From the NCBI GenBank assembly GCA_900708905.1, contig CAADRB010000008.1, positions 3,839,033 to 3,903,032 on the forward strand: a stretch of 64,000 nt of DNA, given 5' to 3'. The notes under the pieces are model-generated. The model did not search any database and was not told the origin of the DNA. It was given only the letters and a program-made list of their open reading frames with translations. Positions 13,501-26,660 of the stretch are shown here, in pieces. Every line of letters starts with the position of its first letter. Within the stretch, counting starts at the first letter, position 1. This DNA is from Hymenolepis diminuta (Eukaryota; Platyhelminthes; Cestoda; Cyclophyllidea; Hymenolepididae). A program made the position numbers and the translations under genes.

Positions 13501-14056
13501 AAATATTCTACAATATTTTATTAATGACCGTGAGTCATGATCCTCTAACTTCAATGCTCAAAACCTACAATGTCCCCAGTTTCCAGAATTGTTTTATGTT
13601 GGCGCGATAATTTGCTCGTAATAATAAAGAATAATACCTTAATTTTTAACTCATGAAAAAATTTAATATTTTGTGGTAATATTTGTAAAATTTCAAGAAA
13701 ATCAGGCCGTTTGGCTCGACTTATTAGTTAAATTTTATGCTCGAACTCTTGATAGCCATTCTCTTATAAAGATAATCGATTATTCAAAAATTTTAAAGTC
13801 GAATGAGATAAAAATTACCCTCTTTTGAAAATGTACAAGAATCTCAGTTTTGCAATAAAGTTAATAACTTGGAGAATTCTATAGAAGCTTACAGACAATT
13901 ATCTAACAAATTGATATAAATTTGATCAAAAGCTTACAGAAAAACGAGATATTTTAATGTAAAAAACCAATATTATATTTCAATAAAGGTTGTTTATGTA
14001 ATCGTCATACAGTAGTAAATATATTTGTTTATATCTGCAAATGTCTATCAACACCC

Positions 14057-14152
14057 AACGATAAGAAATGATTGACTGACGATAAGATCCCGACGACAAC
14101 TGTGCGCGCGCGTTCGCACAGAGATTCCTGAACAGATGTTAATCACTGACGA
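14057..14152. promoter_or_regulatory. CG-rich hairpin flanked by three ACGATAA words
   Basis: A stem CTGTGCG (14100-14106) pairs with CGCACAG (14115-14121) around a CGCGCGTT loop, in DNA that is otherwise almost free of CG. The word ACGATAA occurs near 14058, 14078 and 14147, around the hairpin. GATA-like word clusters can mark enhancers. No adjacent gene supports that here, so function is inference. Confidence 0.3.
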
Positions 14153-14979
14153 TAACGAGGCTTGACTTACGTCTAACAAAGAAATTTTTTGTATATAAAC
14201 CAAATTTACTCAAAAATAAATGGGAATGACTTTTCGACCACCTCCGCACTGATCTAACAACACGAGTGACTTGACTTTTTCCATCTTTTCGATTGTATTA
14301 TAACACAATTATTTTGAATACCCTTAACCGCGATTTGATTTTCATGGGAAATTATCGGGTCAAGAAGATACTAATTATGTAGTTGTAGTGAGATTTGAGT
14401 AGACATAAATAATTTTTCGCCATTGTTTTTCTAATGCTCTAATATTATTTACATAATTTTAGACTCATTTGGAATTGAAATGCATACGCATCCCACTCTG
14501 GCCAAGTTTGATTTACTTTCTTAACTATTTGGTGTCTCATTTCCAGTTATCTTAATTTTCGCTTTCATTTTATCCGCACTTTTAACTTTACCTGTATTTA
14601 TAAGGTGCATAGTTGTTTAAATTGTCTTGAGTGTGGGTAGATCATTAATTTATATGTATTTGACCGGTTGTCTGTAAGGATATTATGTATTTGTAATGCA
14701 ATTTATACAAATCGGCCCTTAAATCCACTGCCTCCATAAACTGATACTAGACAGCCAATCCGGCTCTTTTCCTTCCTGTAGTAGTGAATTTTGTCACACA
14801 TCTATACGCCATTTTGCAGTTCAAATTAAAGCCAAGTTAATTTCTTGCAGAGCATTTAACAATAAGGAAGTAAGTTAACCGTTATCACTATTACTCATAC
14901 TAATAAAATATACTTTACAACGATTTCATTATGAAAGCAAGTGAAATCGGTTAACTGAAAGTTCCAAAAAATGAAAGAG

Positions 14980-15260
14980 CAAAGGGGATCGAAAGCAAGC
15001 CGTGATCTGCCTAAGTACCAGAGAGTCCTACTTCAAGTGAATTTTGGACTCAAATTGCATTGTATTTGCTAAATAGGTAGTTTGAGTCCCAAATTTCGGA
15101 ATTCATACCCTGGACTGCAGTAAATGCTTGCTTACGATATCCCGTACTTTCTGACCGATTTTAAACACTATAATCGGTCTTGCTACTAATGCAAGTTAGA
15201 TTTTATGGAATATCAATTTTTTGGTGAGGATTTAATGCTGACCCCGTAGGTAAGGTATTT
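14980..15260 (+). repeat. Dispersed repeat family 3, copy 1
   Basis: This segment aligns by eye with 18330-18690 and 50480-50890. Shared blocks run in the same order: a GTATTTGCTAAATAGG-like motif, then a motif around AGTTTGAGTC, then one ending in GGACTGCAGTAAATGC and a TATCCCGTAC-like block. Copies are strongly diverged. No protein is recognised, so this is likely an old non-autonomous element. Confidence 0.45.
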
Positions 15261-15299
15261 TCTATTAAATAATGGTTTATTCAAGCGGATTGGAATGAA

Positions 15300-16370
15300 T
15301 AAAGGTGCTCATAATTTATTCATAATACTATTAGATAATGTTATTTGTTCCATTATATTTTATAGCCGAGTAAATTTAATTTGACATTTATTGAAATCCT
15401 GAATTAGATTTTTGGTTAATAATTTAAAAATTAAAACAAAATCTTGCTTCCTAGCCAACAAAATGGAAATAAAGATATGTTTCAATTGCGCATTTTGGTA
15501 TCATTTTTTATTTTGAACTTATTGGCAGGGAGCTCATTTTAAAATTAGCATCAAATTAAAACAAACACGGTTAAATTCTATTATTGGCGCTCTGATTATA
15601 AAACGTTATTGACGAAAAATTTTTATCACTTCTAACTTTCAGTACCGGTTAAGAATTTTACAAAATTCTATTAATATTTTCAGTATGTATTTAAGCATTT
15701 GGATTTTTTATTTAAAATACTATTTAAGCTTTTGTAATTTTGCTGAAATGTCCGCAAAGTCTAAATATTTGCAATTTGTTGTTTTTGTAAAAATGACATT
15801 TTCACTTCAGAACGTTTCTGTGCAGAGCTATAGACATTCAAATCGAATTCAATCGCACTAAATACTATGGAAGTGAGCATGTTCAAATGTGTTTCATTAA
15901 TGCTTTGTCGATTCATATTTACTTATAATCATTACCATTAAAAAATTTTATTTTGTAAAAAATTTCTGAACGATTTATAAAAATATCCAAGAATATTTTA
16001 TTTTTTATTTTTCATTCATAATTTAATTTCCATCGAAAATTCCTTTTAGTACGAATGAAACGGGGTGATTGTAAAAAATTTAAACAAAACATTTAAATAT
16101 AAAATTGGTAGCAAATGTTACTGCAATATTTATTTCTTTACCATTTGGGGCTTTCTGTGATTTTACCGTATTTTAAGTATTCTATTCCACTATTATTAAA
16201 AATGTTGAGATTCAAAGTCCAAGATACATGTTTCATTGACTGCATTGTTTAAGTAATTGTGCAATTCAGAATCATGATTTCCTCTTAATCTATTCCAGAA
16301 GGAAGAGTGAGGGATAATTCTCTTAACTTTTATTTGCATTCTCCACGACAGTATCTCGGTTTTTCGCCCA
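15300..16370. other. AT-rich intergenic DNA
   Basis: No exon, RNA or transposon protein was recognised. It separates the family 3 copy from the family 1 copy. Confidence 0.4.
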
Positions 16371-16379
16371 CGAAGCTGG

Positions 16380-16760
16380 AGTGACGTCTTTTATGTCCCT
16401 ATGACATATAACCCCAATCTGCCATGTCTATAAACGTCCATCGATTTCTCCCCTTTTCTATAACCGCCTCGTTTCACATAAAAAGCGCTCATGCTCTCGA
16501 GCGGCTTTATCCAAAGCCATCTTTGTTTTCTTCTCAATAATAACGTACGCTTGCCAGTTACGGGCTCCCACACTTCCGGTTCATTTCCACTCTTCCTCAG
16601 CACGCTTCCCCCTCCATCTCTCGCTCGTTTCAAACTCGTTGTGGCTTCCTTGAATACATTTCTGATCTAACCAACTCTTGATGTTCTGCTCCACGATTGT
16701 TGTTAGCTCTTACCCAAACGGCTACGAATTGGTAATTGTTACTGCTGTTGTTATCTTATC
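16380..16760 (-). repeat. Dispersed repeat family 1, copy 1 (inverted)
   Basis: This region aligns with 24360-24750. Shared pieces include a TATAACCGCCTCGTTTCAC-like block, CAACTCTTGATGTTCTGC, and ACGGCTACGAATTGGTAATTG followed by a CTGTTGTT run. The + text is pyrimidine-rich. A minus-strand open frame of 80 codons (16391-16633) lies inside it; since it is not conserved in the other copies, I do not call it a gene. Confidence 0.6.
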
Positions 16761-16769
16761 TCCAATAAG

Positions 16770-18320
16770 GGAGCATTTTAATTGAAAGGGATATAGCACT
16801 TTGAATTAATTATCAGACAGCTTTTCAAAATAAAATTTTCAGAATCTATGCTCAAATATTTATACTGGAAAGATGTCTGACATCATTTATAAACTAAAAA
16901 ATTTAGTTTTTAGGAAAAATGTTTATCGGTTTATAAGAAATGCATAATAATTATGAAAAATAGTTCTTTTTACTAATTTCACTGAAAACTTGATTAGCAT
17001 ATAGTGTATCTGGTTTTCCCCCAGTCATTATCCAAGGAATACCCATAATCTTCTAACAGTCTTCACTTTAACAAGGGGACAAATTGGAAGATGAAAAACA
17101 TTAATGAGCGAGGTCTATTGCAAGAGAAACGGGGACCATGAGAAGGAGAGGGTCGAAGATAACCCCTGAAGTGAGCATTTGCAGAGGGAGTATCTAAATG
17201 AGTGATTTTGACAATGCCTCCAAAGTCCTCCGTGGGTCCTCCATTAATGAAAAACAAAAACGACAGCAAGGAGAAGAGGTAAAAATTTACTCTTTTTAAC
17301 CACCGCAAATATATTTTAGACTTAGCTCAAAGACAGACAATTTGTATAAAAGTTTAGTAGCAGTGTTAGCATAAGATAGTCGGTTTTGATCCTAAAAACC
17401 AGGCATTTTTCAATCTGCAAATCAACTTTTACGTGCAATATCAAAAAATAAAATGCATAATATCTTCACTAGAGAAAAAATTACAAGAATTACAGATCAT
17501 TAAATACCGGTTTTGTTGTGTTTTCGTGGCTATATTCTGTATAATTGCATTTCATGACAAGATGAAACGAAAACATTTCAAATTAACGGCGGATTCAAGT
17601 ACAAATGTATTATTCCAGTAAGACGAGAACTGCTGTTTGTAGTTAATATCATTTATAACTCAGGCATAATTATTTCCATACAAAACTTAAAAAACGAACG
17701 GAAGTTCCGAAAATTAAAGGCAAAATTTATTCCTCCTGAACCTTTACGTTTCGTTTATCGCCATTACATTTGTGTTTTAACTGCAAATAATGAAATTCAG
17801 TTAATTTACTTTGTTGAGCTCCTTCACTTTTGTGCTAATCTGATGCCTCGGTTGTAAGAATGTACCTTTAAAGATAAAAATAACGCCAAGTTCAAATCTT
17901 CAAATATTTTTCACTTTATTAATCTACATTCAAATGAATTTGAAATGAATTTAATTAGGAAAATGCTCACATATGGAGCCTTTCGCTCTCTAAGCACAAA
18001 ATCCAAATGGAAGATAAACTCTAACAGAAACCTCTCGTTGTTGCCGAATAAAAAAGCTTTTAAGGACAAGGAGTCCCTAATCACGTCCGAAAATATGCAA
18101 AAGTCTTAGTTTTAAACAAAAACCATTCATTTTTCACAAATGATCTCAACAAATTTTGTGTTAAAAAATATTTCCCGCTTGTAAAAATCATATCCCAAAT
18201 ACCATATTTTATTTTAATGGAGAAAACGAAGAAAATAAAGGAAATTTTTAAAAAAGGATGCAGCAATACAAAAATTTAATAGTTTTTAACTATGAAAAGG
18301 AACTAATATCGAATAACAGT
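16770..18320. other. AT-rich intergenic DNA
   Basis: Nothing specific was recognised. Short open frames at 17063-17308 (-) and 17433-17621 (+) show no family motif. Confidence 0.4.
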
Positions 18321-18329
18321 AAATCCAGA

Positions 18330-18690
18330 AATGATAAACGGGACGGGATCAGAAAAATATGGAGAGCCACGACAAGGTATCAAAGAATTTTACTTCATGT
18401 GATATTCGGACATGAGTTGTACAAGACTTACTAAACAGCCAGTTCACGTTCAAAAATTTGAATTTCAAGATCCTCTCCCTGGATTTCAGCAAATACTCGT
18501 CTACGGTACTCGGTGCTTTTAACGGGTATTATTTAATTTTCCAATAGTTGAGAAGGCAAACAATCTTCTAAGATATTCCGCGACCCAGAATTTTAAAATA
18601 AGAGAGATAGGATAACATTTTTAAGTTAGTAGAGTTCCGTAAACTGAATTCACTCAAGATTTATTTATTTATTGGAATTATTATGCAATC
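18330..18690 (+). repeat. Dispersed repeat family 3, copy 2
   Basis: Matches 50480-50890 over two separated blocks in the same order. One runs from about 18418 (ACTTACTAAACAGCCAGTTC) through a TTTGAATTTCAAGATC motif. The other is near 18627 (AGAGTTCCGTAAACTGAATT, then CACTCAAG). The first block also matches 15050-15150. No protein or terminal repeats were identified. Confidence 0.55.
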
Positions 18691-18719
18691 ATACACTAGA
18701 TCAATCATATCCATAAGAT

Positions 18720-21700
18720 GTAGAGATTTTTTGATATTATTATAGGAATTTAAACTTAAACTATTAAAAATTTAAAGGATAGCGAATCACAAAACGCAAT
18801 CATCAAGTTAATCCATAAATTATAGATTTCATATTTTAGATAAAGGAAATGACACTATTGTGGTTACTTTAACTTTACAGCAAAAGTATTAAAGAAGAAG
18901 AAGCCTTTGACCTTCTTATGAAAGATACTACTTAAAAACAGGTTATCCTAGAGCTCGTATATATAAACTAATTTAAAACTTTACTAGAGCAATTTTACTA
19001 AATAAGTATTGAATAATTGTGTAGTTTGGATTTCGAGTTTTAAAAACAACGTTTATTTCAATATATATTTGAAACTTATTTGGAATTTCCTTTTGGTCAA
19101 ATTCTGTTATGCTCCTCCTGCCCATCTATTGGCTTAGGAATGTGAGAAGTTCAAAGGAATCAACGTGCTACGACTAGCTGTAACTTTCAATTTAATTACC
19201 TTTTCAAAATGCTCTGAATACCCCAAAAATGATTTGATCCAGAAATCCAGGTGTGAAATCGTGATAATTAATAATTGGACACTAAAAAGAAATTATAATC
19301 TTTATGAAATTAATCAAAGTAAAATTGCTGATAGACTTCCTTATGGGCTGCTCTTTGAACCCAATTTCAATCGCTACTGAATCGTTTGCTATTTTCTTAA
19401 TTCGATGGAGATGGATATGGTATTAGTAACAGTAAAAACCCGGCCAGCATTGATATTAATCTTAATAAATGTTAAGCTCATGGTTCAATATTGAAAAACT
19501 TTAACGAGTTCTACAAAGTCCAAATTCAGGTTAAAACTGAATAGGAACATTGCATCACAAAAATCTCCCTAAATTTAGTTGTTTCTATTTTGAAACTGAC
19601 AGATAAGTAACGTTTTTGACACTTGCAAAAGCTGTCAAAACACTGCAGTACTGTTGGTGAGATTTATCAAAATTTGTGCAGTTTAAATTTAATATAATTA
19701 AAATCTGATACGGAAAAACGATTTTTCCAGACATCCTTTTAGAAAAAGAAATACTCTGACTTCAAATAAGGCGGCATTTTAAAAAAATTCATAAGAATTA
19801 AATACCAGCTTATTTAAATGCAAAGAGTTAAACAGAGGGTTAATAATCCACTATGACTTAAGTACTGCGTGAAGCCCTAAACTAATATTATTAAAAATAA
19901 TGACAAAATATTTCATATATTCGATATTATCATAACGAAAATATTGGATATTTTGTATACCTGAGCTCTTAATTGGACATTTATTTTAAAAACCCTCGTT
20001 TAAATTAAGTGTTTTTATTTACTTGAAGTGCTCTGATTAAATAGTCCACAGCTTGCGGGAACGGGTGGCCTTCAATTCAAGCTAATCAATGTTTCTAATA
20101 TTTAACTCGCGTTTTGAAATCTAAATTTCATGTTGAATATGCCCATTGGATTATTAAGCAAATTCTTTTCCCGCGATATTCAGTTGTAATTCATTTGTCG
20201 TTTAACTATTGTAGTCATTAAATTTAATTTAGTTAAAATAAAAATAACAATTTGCTCCTACATATTTATAATTTTTCAAAATTAGAAACGAGATGGAGGC
20301 ACGTATATTTAATTCCAAAAGAATCATTTTTTAGATCAGAATTATCAGTTATTCTTTTGTTAGAACTCCATTAAACCAAACAATCATAAAAAAATCATAT
20401 TTGTAGCAACTTTTATAAAAACAAAAGTCTTTGTTTTATTATATCATAAAATGATATTTAAAAAGACCTTAAAATCTATTCATAATAAATTATAGAAATT
20501 GAATCCATCAATTTAAAAGAGATACGGGAATCACAATTCAATTTCGGAAGTTAGAAGGACATAAAATCGGAAAAATGATTGCTTTGGCAACAGATATGTA
20601 GTAATAAATGTGTTTGTTCGTGGCTCTTATAACCTTTTATAACATGTGTTAAATATACGAGTTTCTTCCCATATTATCTTACATGATTTTAATAAGATTT
20701 AAGATCCTCCTTAACACTAAGATCACATTATAATCTTAATGACAAAAGATGTTCAAATATTCAAATATATTATGAAGAATAACGAATTTAAACGTAGATA
20801 ATAAAACTGCAGCTCTGGAATGATTATAATATTCCAGTGACAATCACGGGTGTTATTTCAGCATCGAACTCTTGGTAATGCCAAAAGCACTAAGAAATCA
20901 TATTAAGGAATAGGAATAGAAGGCTAGAGCACCATGATTCGTATTTAATTTAGTTTAAATCTGACTACATTATGTTATTCGCTTGTTTTATATAGATTTA
21001 ATTATTTTTTAGCTATTCCAGCCCTATCGTATTTAAATTAAATAAACTTTGTTGTACCTTGTAAGATCAATTTGCGTTCTCAACTTTAGGAAGGAACAAA
21101 ATTTCTGAAGTGGCGAGACGTACCATCTTGAATAAGAGGCAACTGATACGCACAAGACGTGGTAAAAAGACCAATCCGTAAAAAGATCCATTAATTGTAA
21201 ATGTTGGAAAGTGAACTTCCCATAACCACTATTTTAAATAATCAAATAAACTAGGGCTCTATAATTTCATCCCCTATTCGATTTTTTGCGATACTGTGGG
21301 GAAGACTAATAATCCACAATATAAAATCTTAGATTAACCTATTTAATTTCCAGTTTTGAAATAATATGGCGGATCTCCTATAATTAAGTAGATTATTGAA
21401 ATATTTAAGTTTAATGGCACGGTTGACATCATGAGTAATGACCATGAAGCGCTTTGAATAGGTTATTAATTGCTACTTCGAGTAAATTCAAACAAATATT
21501 TATAAGTTGGAATTAGTATATCTCAAGAAGTACATGGATGACATGGCTTTATAGATGATAAAAAATCATTTCGTTGGAAAATATATCACGCTTTTTTATT
21601 TAAATAATCCAATTTGCATTTATTTGTACTGCGTTTTTGGTTTTCACTATTTTGGCAAAAATGTGTGTGCTTGTCTACAATATACAATCGACTATATTTT

Positions 21701-21760
21701 AATAACTGTTAACTATATTCACAATAAATGCCCACATAATTATATATTTTTGAATTTTCA
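18720..21760. other. AT-rich intergenic DNA
   Basis: No gene, RNA or recognisable transposon protein was found. The short open frame at 19165-19380 has no known motif. Confidence 0.4.
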
Positions 21761-21774
21761 TTTACAAAATTTCA

Positions 21775-21995
21775 TATGGCCGGTTGGGGGCGTCAGCGTA
21801 TCGGTTAACCCAACCGTCCCTGAAGTCATAAGTCACGGCTATGATGCCCATTAGTATGCATCCAATGAGTGGAATTGTTAACCACGCTGGTTAAGCCGAA
21901 CTACCAAAAGAGATTTTAGGGATTTTCTCACAAGGAAGTTTCTATTATGCTACCACTCTACCCAAGATGAGCGTCCAAGTACGCTTTCCCAACAA
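21775..21995 (+). repeat. tRNA-derived SINE-like element (family 2), copy 1
   Basis: Shares with 60775-60945 a block around GTCACGGCTATGATGCCC (box B position), then a GCATCCAATGAGTGGA-like block, AACCACGCTGGTTAA and, further on, TACCCAAGATGAGC. A degenerate pol III box B just before the conserved TCC-containing block suggests a tRNA-derived head. This copy is old, and box B has several substitutions. Confidence 0.55.
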
Positions 21996-21999
21996 GAGT

Positions 22000-24130
22000 C
22001 TTAAGGGATGATTTTCTACCCCAATGCCTTTAACAATTATCAAAACCATATTTATTAAAAATAATTCCAGTATATTATTAATTAGAGTTCACCTTACGTG
22101 TATTATAGTGGCCTACTCTATGTTAGAAACGTCACTGCCAGTCTCATGTGCTTATTTTGGAAATAATTAGATACGAACAAATTATGGTTCCATCACAAAT
22201 TATGAAATAAACTCAACCGGTGAACGAGCTTTGAATTTCGTGGTCATATTAAACTGAGAGGTCGAATCTCTAAATTCAAACTCATTGGCTGTTTTAGTTT
22301 AGATTATCCCGATTCCCCCTTAATTCAGCAAAACAATGTCCTAATGGCCTGAATTTAAAAGGACCCTTCTCGATCTCTAATTACCTCATATGAATCATTT
22401 TCGGTTTATTCTATTCACAATTTTTCCCTAATCCATCTTTTGCAGCTGACATAATATTTTTTAGGCAAAATATGCATCTCAAAGGACGTATTTCGGCCAG
22501 TCAGTTGGAGACTATTCTTTGTGTTTTTGAATGCTAACTTGTATGTTAATAGTGTCAAACGACTTACCGCAAAACGTGGATGGTCAAAGACCCATCCCAA
22601 AGCCGCCGACGTAGATTAAGGTCGAAGTGTCTTATATGATTAAGCAGAGAAAAATATTGGAAGATTCTTGCTAATAGAAAACACGTATTTGGTTTATAGA
22701 AATTATTAATCATAAAAGTGCGCAATAATGCCAAAATCATTAAATTACAGTCGCCAATATACTCAAAAGATGTAACTGATTCCCATTCATTTTTCGATCC
22801 AGCCAAATTTTCGCCTGAAACGATTATAAAAATTGAAACATTGTATCTCCAAGCATACCATCTAAAGTGATCCACTACAATGGCAAATTCTTCCTTATAG
22901 TATCAGATGGCGAATAAGGAAAGTTTGGGCATAATTTTCTCTGCAAACATACCTAGACTTCGATGGTCAGATATTTTTACCGCAAGGCCAATAATGCTTT
23001 AAACCAATTTCCCTTAATTTGAATGCAAATTAATGTAATCCAAATTAAATGAAACAAAGAAGACTTATAGAATTTCATGGAGAAAACGCTTATTTCTAGG
23101 GTTTCTTAATCTTGAGCTTCCGATGGTTTACTCATAAAGCATCGCATTATATCAACACTTTAACATAAACCAATTCCAGCATTTAATCATATCAAACACG
23201 AATAATTTAATAATAAGCCAATATAAAGTAATTTTCACCTTATGTAAAATCTATTAATCTCTGCAATGGCAAAAAATACCCCCATAAGTCACATCTTCCT
23301 GTTCCTAGCCGATTGAATACACAAATGAACGGACATGACATGACCAACTAATCTATTAAATCATCTTGTCTTCAAATACCTCATACAGAACTTAAGCACC
23401 AAATAACAATAATGGAGGGCTATTCTCTTGAGAGAAAAGCGAGCTGATCAAAACATCCTTAATTAAGAAAATACTTCATTGGTTCCTTAGCTACCTCCTG
23501 TTGAACCTCTCCGACGATCATGCTTTGCTAGATCACGTCGTTGTTTCCCATATTCAGGTGTATTTTCTGACAACCAGAGATCTTAGTTTGTCGACGACCT
23601 ATGCATCGGTCGGAGCTTTTACTTCTGAGATTTGCCATTACAATTTCGTACTCGAGCAGGCTGATTTTCAATCAATACAAATATGATTTTTCAATGCAAC
23701 CATTTAAATTGATCCTCATTCTTTTCGACAGCTGTATTTTGCAATTTAATTTTTTAATTGAAGGAAGGAAAATTTTCCCGTGACATTAAATATTTCAAAG
23801 TAAAATGGAAGTAGTCTAATGTAGGTAAGATTATTTTAAATTTAAGCACATTTTGTTAAACTTTACTCCCATCTACATTAACTTTTACTTAGTTGAACCA
23901 TTATTTATGTGTTTTCTTGGAAGACGGTAGAGTTTATGTTCTGAAAACCATATATCTTTCATTAAGATTAGTTACAGGTTGTCTGGGATGGAAAAGTTTA
24001 CGAAAAGTAATTCTTTAGAGTTTATTAATTTATCTAAGCCAATGAAATATTTCCAGCACTATCTTCAAGACAGAGTAAGAATTTTGATAAATCTGCAAAT
24101 TAAAGATTTCTTCCAAGATTTTAAACAGAA
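22000..24130. other. AT-rich intergenic DNA
   Basis: No supported gene. The minus-strand frame at 22564-22875 (103 codons) holds VTSFEYIGDC, faintly like the SFxYLG motif of LINE reverse transcriptases, but nothing else around it supports that. The patch at 23490-23660 is less AT-rich, without a recognisable product. Confidence 0.35.
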
Positions 24131-24139
24131 AATCATATT

Positions 24140-24760
24140 TAAAATAAGCGTTAATAGGATGAGCTTGAGGGATGAATCTCCATACGTTTCCGAAATTTTC
24201 GTTAATGTCATCACCAATCGCTGAAACATAATTATCTCGACCCCTATTTGAAGTGGTTGACCCTCCACGCGGACAACCATTGCGTTTTCTGAAGTGATTC
24301 ATTTTAATTATCGGAATAATTTAATTAAGTGGTCCTTCAAGGAGCGTTGTAAGAGTTTAACTTCCATATGACAATGTCTGAAACCATTCCACCTGTTTAT
24401 GCTACCTCCTCCTCTATAACCGTTCCGTTTCATTAAATACACATCTGCACCTATATCCTCACGCGCGTCCTTGGCTCAAATGACCCAAATGAACCATTAA
24501 TGTATTCCCACACTCACACACGCAGACATACGCTTGTCATACATTTACTCCTACACTGCCTTCTAATTGCCTTCGTTCCTCATCTCTCTCCTTTCCTCTT
24601 GAAACCTTATTGCAGTTCATTCAGTACATTTTGGTCCAATCGACTCTTGGTGTTCTGCTCTACAGTTGTCGCTAGGTCTCACTCAAACGGCTATAAATTG
24701 GTGACTGTTGTTGCTGTTGTTAGTTGTCAGCAGTTAATTGTTGCCCTAACTGCAACAAGT
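24140..24760 (-). repeat. Dispersed repeat family 1, copy 2 (inverted, fullest copy)
   Basis: Read on the minus strand this matches 29290-29830 and 46670-47545. From its 3' end it carries a GAGATTCATCC block, GATGACAT...GAAAATTT, the ATTA(G/T)GTCTCAG-like block, GACCACTTAATTAAAT and ACAACGCTCC. Then come a purine-rich GAGAGAGATGAGG tract, AACACCAAGAGTCGATTGG and a GTCACCAATTTATAG motif. About 620 nt with no conserved reading frame suggests a non-autonomous element. Open frames at 24030-24302 (-) and 24500-24814 (+) are incidental. Confidence 0.65.
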
Positions 24761-25129
24761 CAATTCAATTTTAAGAAAATAAAGGGGAATTATTTGAAGA
24801 AAAAATATACTTGAAATTTTTCCTAAACAGATTATTATTCTACACTAACAACGGTTTAATTGCATTAAGTATTGCAAGGTATTTAAGTGCACTTATTTTT
24901 TGTTCTCACATGCTATCTGTGTTCCAGTCACCGAAGACGGAAATGCTAACACCTCTTAATGAAAATTTTCTTTGACTTTTTTGCAGAACAAAAAGTTGCA
25001 AACCATATTTAAGTCTATAAAGTGTTTTTATAACCGCATCACATCCGTTGCTGTGAGAGTTCCCCCCCCCGGTTTTACTCATCAAATACTGAGGAGAACT
25101 AAAATTAAAGTAAAGATAAATAATCTTAG

Positions 25130-25400
25130 ATTTTATTGGTTTATTATGGCCAAAACTGTCACCGACGTTAATTCTCATCTTTAAAGTGCAAATTTCCTCC
25201 TCAAAAGAAATCGAGTTAAAGTCATGAAGTGCGACGCTACCAACTGAATGCGGATGTTTGCAGAAAGAAAAGCGATGAGCTCGCAATATATTTAGCCTCA
25301 CCGTCCCTAGAAAGTAGCGATCAAAAAGGTTTCACTGTGGCTGAAACAGTAAAATGCTAATATCCTTCTTAATGTTGACTTTGGTTTCAAAAGAGCTTTT
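25130..25400 (+). repeat. Dispersed repeat family 5, copy 1
   Basis: Shares with 26440-26660 the ordered blocks GCCAAAACTGTCA / ACTGCCAACAGTGTCA, CTACCAACTGAATGCGGATG / CTGTCAACTTCATGTGAATG, and a GCTGAAACA near the end. The 131-codon minus-strand frame at 24906-25301, the second longest in the window, spans part of it. That frame has no recognisable domain and is not preserved in the second copy. Confidence 0.4.
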
Positions 25401-26430
25401 GCGACAGAAACGTTTATTTTTCAAGTTGAGAAGAGATGAAATAAAATCCTGAATTTTACGAGTTTAACTCTTTCTCAATCTATTTCTCCTCTACTGCAGC
25501 CAGGAATTCATTTTTCCGTTTAGTATCTTCCATATTATCTCTATTAATAAACAAATAAAATAAATCTTAAGGAAAAAATTTTTCTCCTATACATTTAAAC
25601 GGCTTATATTTTAACCACGTGAATAATTGCTCCTAGCATTTACACTGAAACGCATTCCTTAAAAGTTAATCTGTAAAACGTTTATATTTAAATATTCGGA
25701 ATTATCCCACGGTTTAAATTAATTCTAATTTAAATCATCTACATATAGCTTATAAAAGTTAAAGCAAATTAATACCGACTCAATTTAAATTTAAAAATCC
25801 TTCATTAAGAAATCGAAAAGAGATCAAGTTTTTGCAGCTAAAAATGACAGTTGGACAGGATTTTCCAATCTTTTAATGGAAAAAGATTAATTAAGAGCTG
25901 TGTTATTTATTCGAAATAACTCGTATCACCTATGCCTACTGTATTGATTATTTTTTGGTTGTTTTTAATAAATGAGATTAACTAACGCTAAAAAATAGTT
26001 TCTAAATTAAAAATTTATCCCAGTATATCGATTTTATAAATTAAATTTTGAATTTTTTTAAAAAAATAATAAATAATATGCGTTGTTTTGTTTAAATTTA
26101 TGTACATCCACTTGGGTTCCACTAATGGTAAACTCTGAATCTGTAGTCCTGTGACTAACTAGATGGCTCTGGGAGTTCTTTGCATTGACCTGACCTATCA
26201 TTATGTCCGAACTCAAAGGACTAGTTTTTCATTTTCGACCTAAGGCAGAAAAAAATGACTTCAGAAGACCTTTACCGGAAGTTAAGTTTCAGTTGCTTTT
26301 TTTCCAAGTAAATGTATTAGAGAGTAATGGAATTCTTTTTATCCTAAAAGCTTTTTCTAATTTTCAAGTTTCAGAAAGAACCAAAGAAATTAACTCATGG
26401 CCAAGAATCAATCGATTAGAACATCAATGA
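25400..26430. other. AT-rich intergenic DNA
   Basis: Contains an open frame at 26203-26430 (75 codons, ATG start, Lys/Arg/Phe-rich) without a recognised motif or splice support. Otherwise featureless. Confidence 0.35.
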
Positions 26431-26439
26431 AGCCTTTCG

Positions 26440-26660
26440 TTTGATCTGGCTATCATAGCTAAAACTGCCAACAGTGTCAATTTGTGAATCTCCCCTCAGG
26501 AAAATTCAAATGATAACGGTAAAATGCAAAACTGTCAACTTCATGTGAATGTTCGTGGATAAGAAGGTAATGCTCTTGCTCTATATGAGAGATTATTATT
26601 TCACAGCTGAAACAATTAAAAAGGACTTTTAGGGCCAATTTTCAACTCTTAATAACACAA
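26440..26660 (+). repeat. Dispersed repeat family 5, copy 2
   Basis: Aligns with 25130-25400 through the CAACTTCATGTGAATGTTCG block, a following GTAATGCTCTTGCTC block and a terminal CACAGCTGAAACAATTAAAA. A fainter third match lies near 43200-43300. Likely an old interspersed element with no coding capacity. Confidence 0.4.

Larger units (their letters stand above)
5300..14970. other. Long gene-poor AT-rich stretch
   Basis: I see no supported gene here. Open frames of 60-70 codons on both strands lack family motifs, convincing splice context or coding composition. Three local features stand out: a perfect 18-nt palindrome at 7499-7516, a CpG-richer patch at about 9440-9560, and a CG-rich hairpin among repeated ACGATAA words at 14055-14150. 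They are described as findings. Confidence 0.45.

Noticed and set aside
22564..22875. 103-codon minus-strand frame with a VTSFEYIGDC motif resembling LINE reverse transcriptase
   Set aside because: One short motif only. No YADD box, thumb or endonuclease sequence could be read nearby in any frame.
24500..24814. 104-codon plus-strand frame
   Set aside because: It is the antisense of a family 1 repeat; the frame is not conserved in the other copies.
24906..25301. 131-codon minus-strand open frame
   Set aside because: It overlaps dispersed repeat family 5, has no recognised domain, and is not preserved in the other family copy.
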